This document shows, one piece after another, positions 24,808-26,238 of a DNA stretch of 26,238 nt. Made by a program: the position numbers and the translations under genes. This stretch comes from Nitrospirota bacterium (GTDB taxonomy: Bacteria > Nitrospirota > Nitrospiria > Nitrospirales > UBA8639), in NCBI GenBank assembly GCA_029865515.1, contig JAOUGQ010000007.1:1-26238 (forward strand), read 5' to 3'. Numbering within the stretch: the stretch's first letter is position 1; each line of letters starts with the position of its first letter. Below the pieces are notes generated by a model. It was not told the origin of the DNA, did not search any database, and saw only the letters and a program-made list of their open reading frames with translations.

Positions 24808-25119
24808 TGCCTGACCTGAGATGCCGCCGGAATATCGGTCAATGTGATTTGGTGCTTTCCATAATGAGTATCGTCTACAAGCCGAGAACCTTAACTATTC
24901 CTGGAAAGACTGATCGGCCTCAAATATTTCCTGAACAGTATTGCCGTTAAAGGTCCAAGAAGCCCGCTAAGCAAGGGGCAACGAAGAAGGAGTCCTACGC
25001 GCACAGGTTCATAGGGAGAGTCCTGTGGCAAGGAGATCGCCCCTGGCGGACCCTTCGACATGCTTTTTACCATTCCCGAAAATCAGCAGATCTGCTTGAC
25101 GGCTAAGGGCCGATTCTGG
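24808..25119. other. Intergenic region between VanZ-like gene and pseudopilin
   Basis: About 310 bases without a credible gene. A 60-codon minus-strand frame (25073-24891) has no recognisable features apart from a hydrophobic stretch and no ribosome site. The promoter for the pseudopilin and perhaps the whole secretion operon should lie near 24830-24900, but no clear consensus boxes are visible. Confidence 0.45.
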
Positions 25120-25566
25120 TCAACCTCTTCGCGCCCTGAGCAATCGATAATTGCGGATTCTCATGTGTATTCGCCATTTTTCGGTAATGAACACCCACCC
25201 CAGAATCAGGAAGACGGCCCCAATGGTGTCGGCGACAAGGTCCCAAAGGTCGGCCTGTCGCTGTGGGACAAACCATTGATGGGCTTCATCGGAGATTCCG
25301 AATGCGATCACGCACATAAGAGCGAGGCTCATGCTTCGAGCCGTCTCGGTCGTTTGATTAAACGCTCGATACAGAAGAATGCCCAGGATGCCAAATTCAC
25401 ACGCATGTAAAATTTTATCACTAAAAAGGAAAACGAAGGAAGGCAGTTGTTGGTCTGGATAGGATTGCGAAGATAAATAGACAATCAATAGGCCATAGAG
25501 GAGTACGGGTGCCCAATACTTCAGAAAGAGGGATTTTTTTGATATTTGTGAAGTGAGAGGAATCAC
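25120..25566 (-). CDS. VanZ-like membrane protein
   Basis: The 148 residues (GTG start at 25566, AAAGGA five bases upstream) form a VanZ-type protein: four helices with the family pattern YLSSQSYP, SDKILHACEFGILGILLYRA, FGISDEAHQWFVPQRQADLW and DLVADTIGAVFLILGW. The conserved D-K-x-x-H, D-E-x-H-Q and P-x-R-x-x-x-x-D residues are all present. VanZ relatives occur with polysaccharide or envelope loci and confer low-level teicoplanin resistance in enterococci; a biochemical activity is not established. It follows the Gln-rich partial gene by 40 bases and may be co-transcribed with it. The C-terminus is basic (MRIRNYRLLRARRG). Confidence 0.9.
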   Translation of the reverse strand: MIPLTSQISKKSLFLKYWAPVLLYGLLIVYLSSQSYPDQQLPSFVFLFSDKILHACEFGILGILLYRAFNQTTETARSMSLALMCVIAFGISDEAHQWFVPQRQADLWDLVADTIGAVFLILGWVFITEKWRIHMRIRNYRLLRARRG

Positions 25567-25606
25567 TATCGTCCTTTATTCTGCAAGAGGATCGAGCGGC
25601 ACATGG

Positions 25607-26238
25607 TTAAGTGGTTTTGAGGAAATATCTGACGTCCTGAATGTGCACGACGGGTAATATCATGCCCTCTTCCTTGCCATCATGAGAAAATCCGTAAATA
25701 AGGGATTCATCGGCAACGAGAGTTCCAATAAAAAGGACGCCAATTTCAATCTCCTTACCTTGTTGTTGCTGAAGGAGGAGTTGACGGGCAGATTCACCAG
25801 AGGGGATTGCCACCAGATAATCCGGTAACCCCATGGGTTTAAAGCGAATAATCCCCCATGACGTGGATGTGAGTTCCGGGCCTAAGGCCACTGAAAATCC
25901 CTGATATTCCGGCAGATAGTGTCGGAGGATTCCTGACCACAAAAAGGCAATGGGTTGCTGAAGGATGTTCTGATGAACAAGGCGGGCCTCGTCTCGTTGT
26001 CGATTGAGTTGGAACAGGCGTTCGCTTTGTTCTGTGTGATCCGGATCCTGTAAGGTGTGCCAATCCGGTGGAAGGCCTTCAAGTTCCTGAAGAAATTGTT
26101 CTTGTTCTTGGCGGAGCAGGAGAGGACGGATATTCAAAGGTATCAACTGGTGTACTGGCTGTTGTCCCAGTTGAACGAGGGGTTGGATTCCATTGGCGAG
26201 GGGAGGTTGCCCCTTGACCGGTTCGAGGGCTGGGAACA
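25607..26238 (-). CDS. Gln-rich protein of unknown function, 5' end outside window
   Basis: The minus-strand frame is open from the window edge to TAA at 25609-25607, giving 210 visible residues. TTG 26146 could serve as start, but the frame upstream reads naturally (FPALEPVKGQPPLANGIQPL), so the gene probably begins outside. The visible part has a Pro/Gln-rich N-terminal segment, a charged helical stretch (LRQEQEQFLQELEGLPPDWH, RLFQLNRQRDEARLVHQNIL), and a C-terminal mixed alpha/beta domain (SVALGPELTSTSWGIIRFKP, IEIGVLFIGTLVADESLIYG, PVVHIQDVRYFLK). I do not recognise a family and see no signal or membrane segment in this part. Confidence 0.7.
   Translation of the reverse strand, partial: FPALEPVKGQPPLANGIQPLVQLGQQPVHQLIPLNIRPLLLRQEQEQFLQELEGLPPDWHTLQDPDHTEQSERLFQLNRQRDEARLVHQNILQQPIAFLWSGILRHYLPEYQGFSVALGPELTSTSWGIIRFKPMGLPDYLVAIPSGESARQLLLQQQQGKEIEIGVLFIGTLVADESLIYGFSHDGKEEGMILPVVHIQDVRYFLKTT

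Noticed and set aside
24891..25073. 60-residue minus-strand frame with a hydrophobic stretch, considered as a PEP-CTERM-like sorting signal because of the nearby VanZ-like gene
   Set aside because: No PEP motif, wrong helix-to-arginine arrangement and no ribosome site.

Overview
The window looks like chromosomal DNA of a Gram-negative bacterium with moderate GC content. The gene mix suggests the phylum Nitrospirota (Nitrospira-like): a PilMNOP-type secretion cluster, a cohesin-tailed secretin, a SulP transporter and a VanZ-like protein. This assignment is inferred from gene content and style; no rRNA or other phylogenetic marker was available to confirm it. Most genes lie on the minus strand.

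Left part (1-7446). The left edge cuts a minus-strand contractile tail sheath gene (phage tail or extracellular contractile injection system). It is followed by a small plus-strand exported or anchored protein, a polytopic membrane protein of unknown function, and a DUF2007 protein with a zinc ribbon. Next comes a stretch that looks genetically decayed. A SulP-family anion transporter is interrupted by a single in-frame amber codon (TAG, where a tryptophan is expected), and it is flanked by about 1 kb and 0.8 kb without intact genes but with short open fragments. A single-pass membrane protein closes this part.

Middle part (7684-12799). A minus-strand housekeeping set runs coaE, trxB, thiI, with trxB and thiI sharing a TAATG stop/start. 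A His-rich polytopic membrane protein lies downstream. An exported right-handed beta-helix protein is transcribed divergently from coaE.

Right part (12890-24807). About 12 kb hold one long minus-strand operon for a hybrid type II secretion/type IV pilus-like machine. In transcription order it encodes an unusual pseudopilin with a Pro/Thr-rich tail, a TPR-secretin-cohesin lipoprotein, two tandem GspG-like pseudopilins with the same C-terminal signature, a coiled-coil LysM lipoprotein, GspF/PilC, GspE/PilB, and PilM-, PilN-, PilO- and PilP-like assembly proteins. A periplasmic retropepsin-like aspartic protease is last. From the secretin onward nearly every junction is an overlap or a gap of a few bases, which implies translational coupling and fixed stoichiometry. 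The secretin would form the outer-membrane gate, GspE and GspF the motor, PilMNOP the inner-membrane bridge, and the pseudopilins the piston. The LysM lipoprotein could tie the gate to peptidoglycan.

Right edge (24808-26238). A VanZ-like membrane protein and the 3' part of an unrecognised Gln-rich protein complete the window. No tRNA, rRNA, CRISPR array, insertion sequence or convincing riboswitch was seen.
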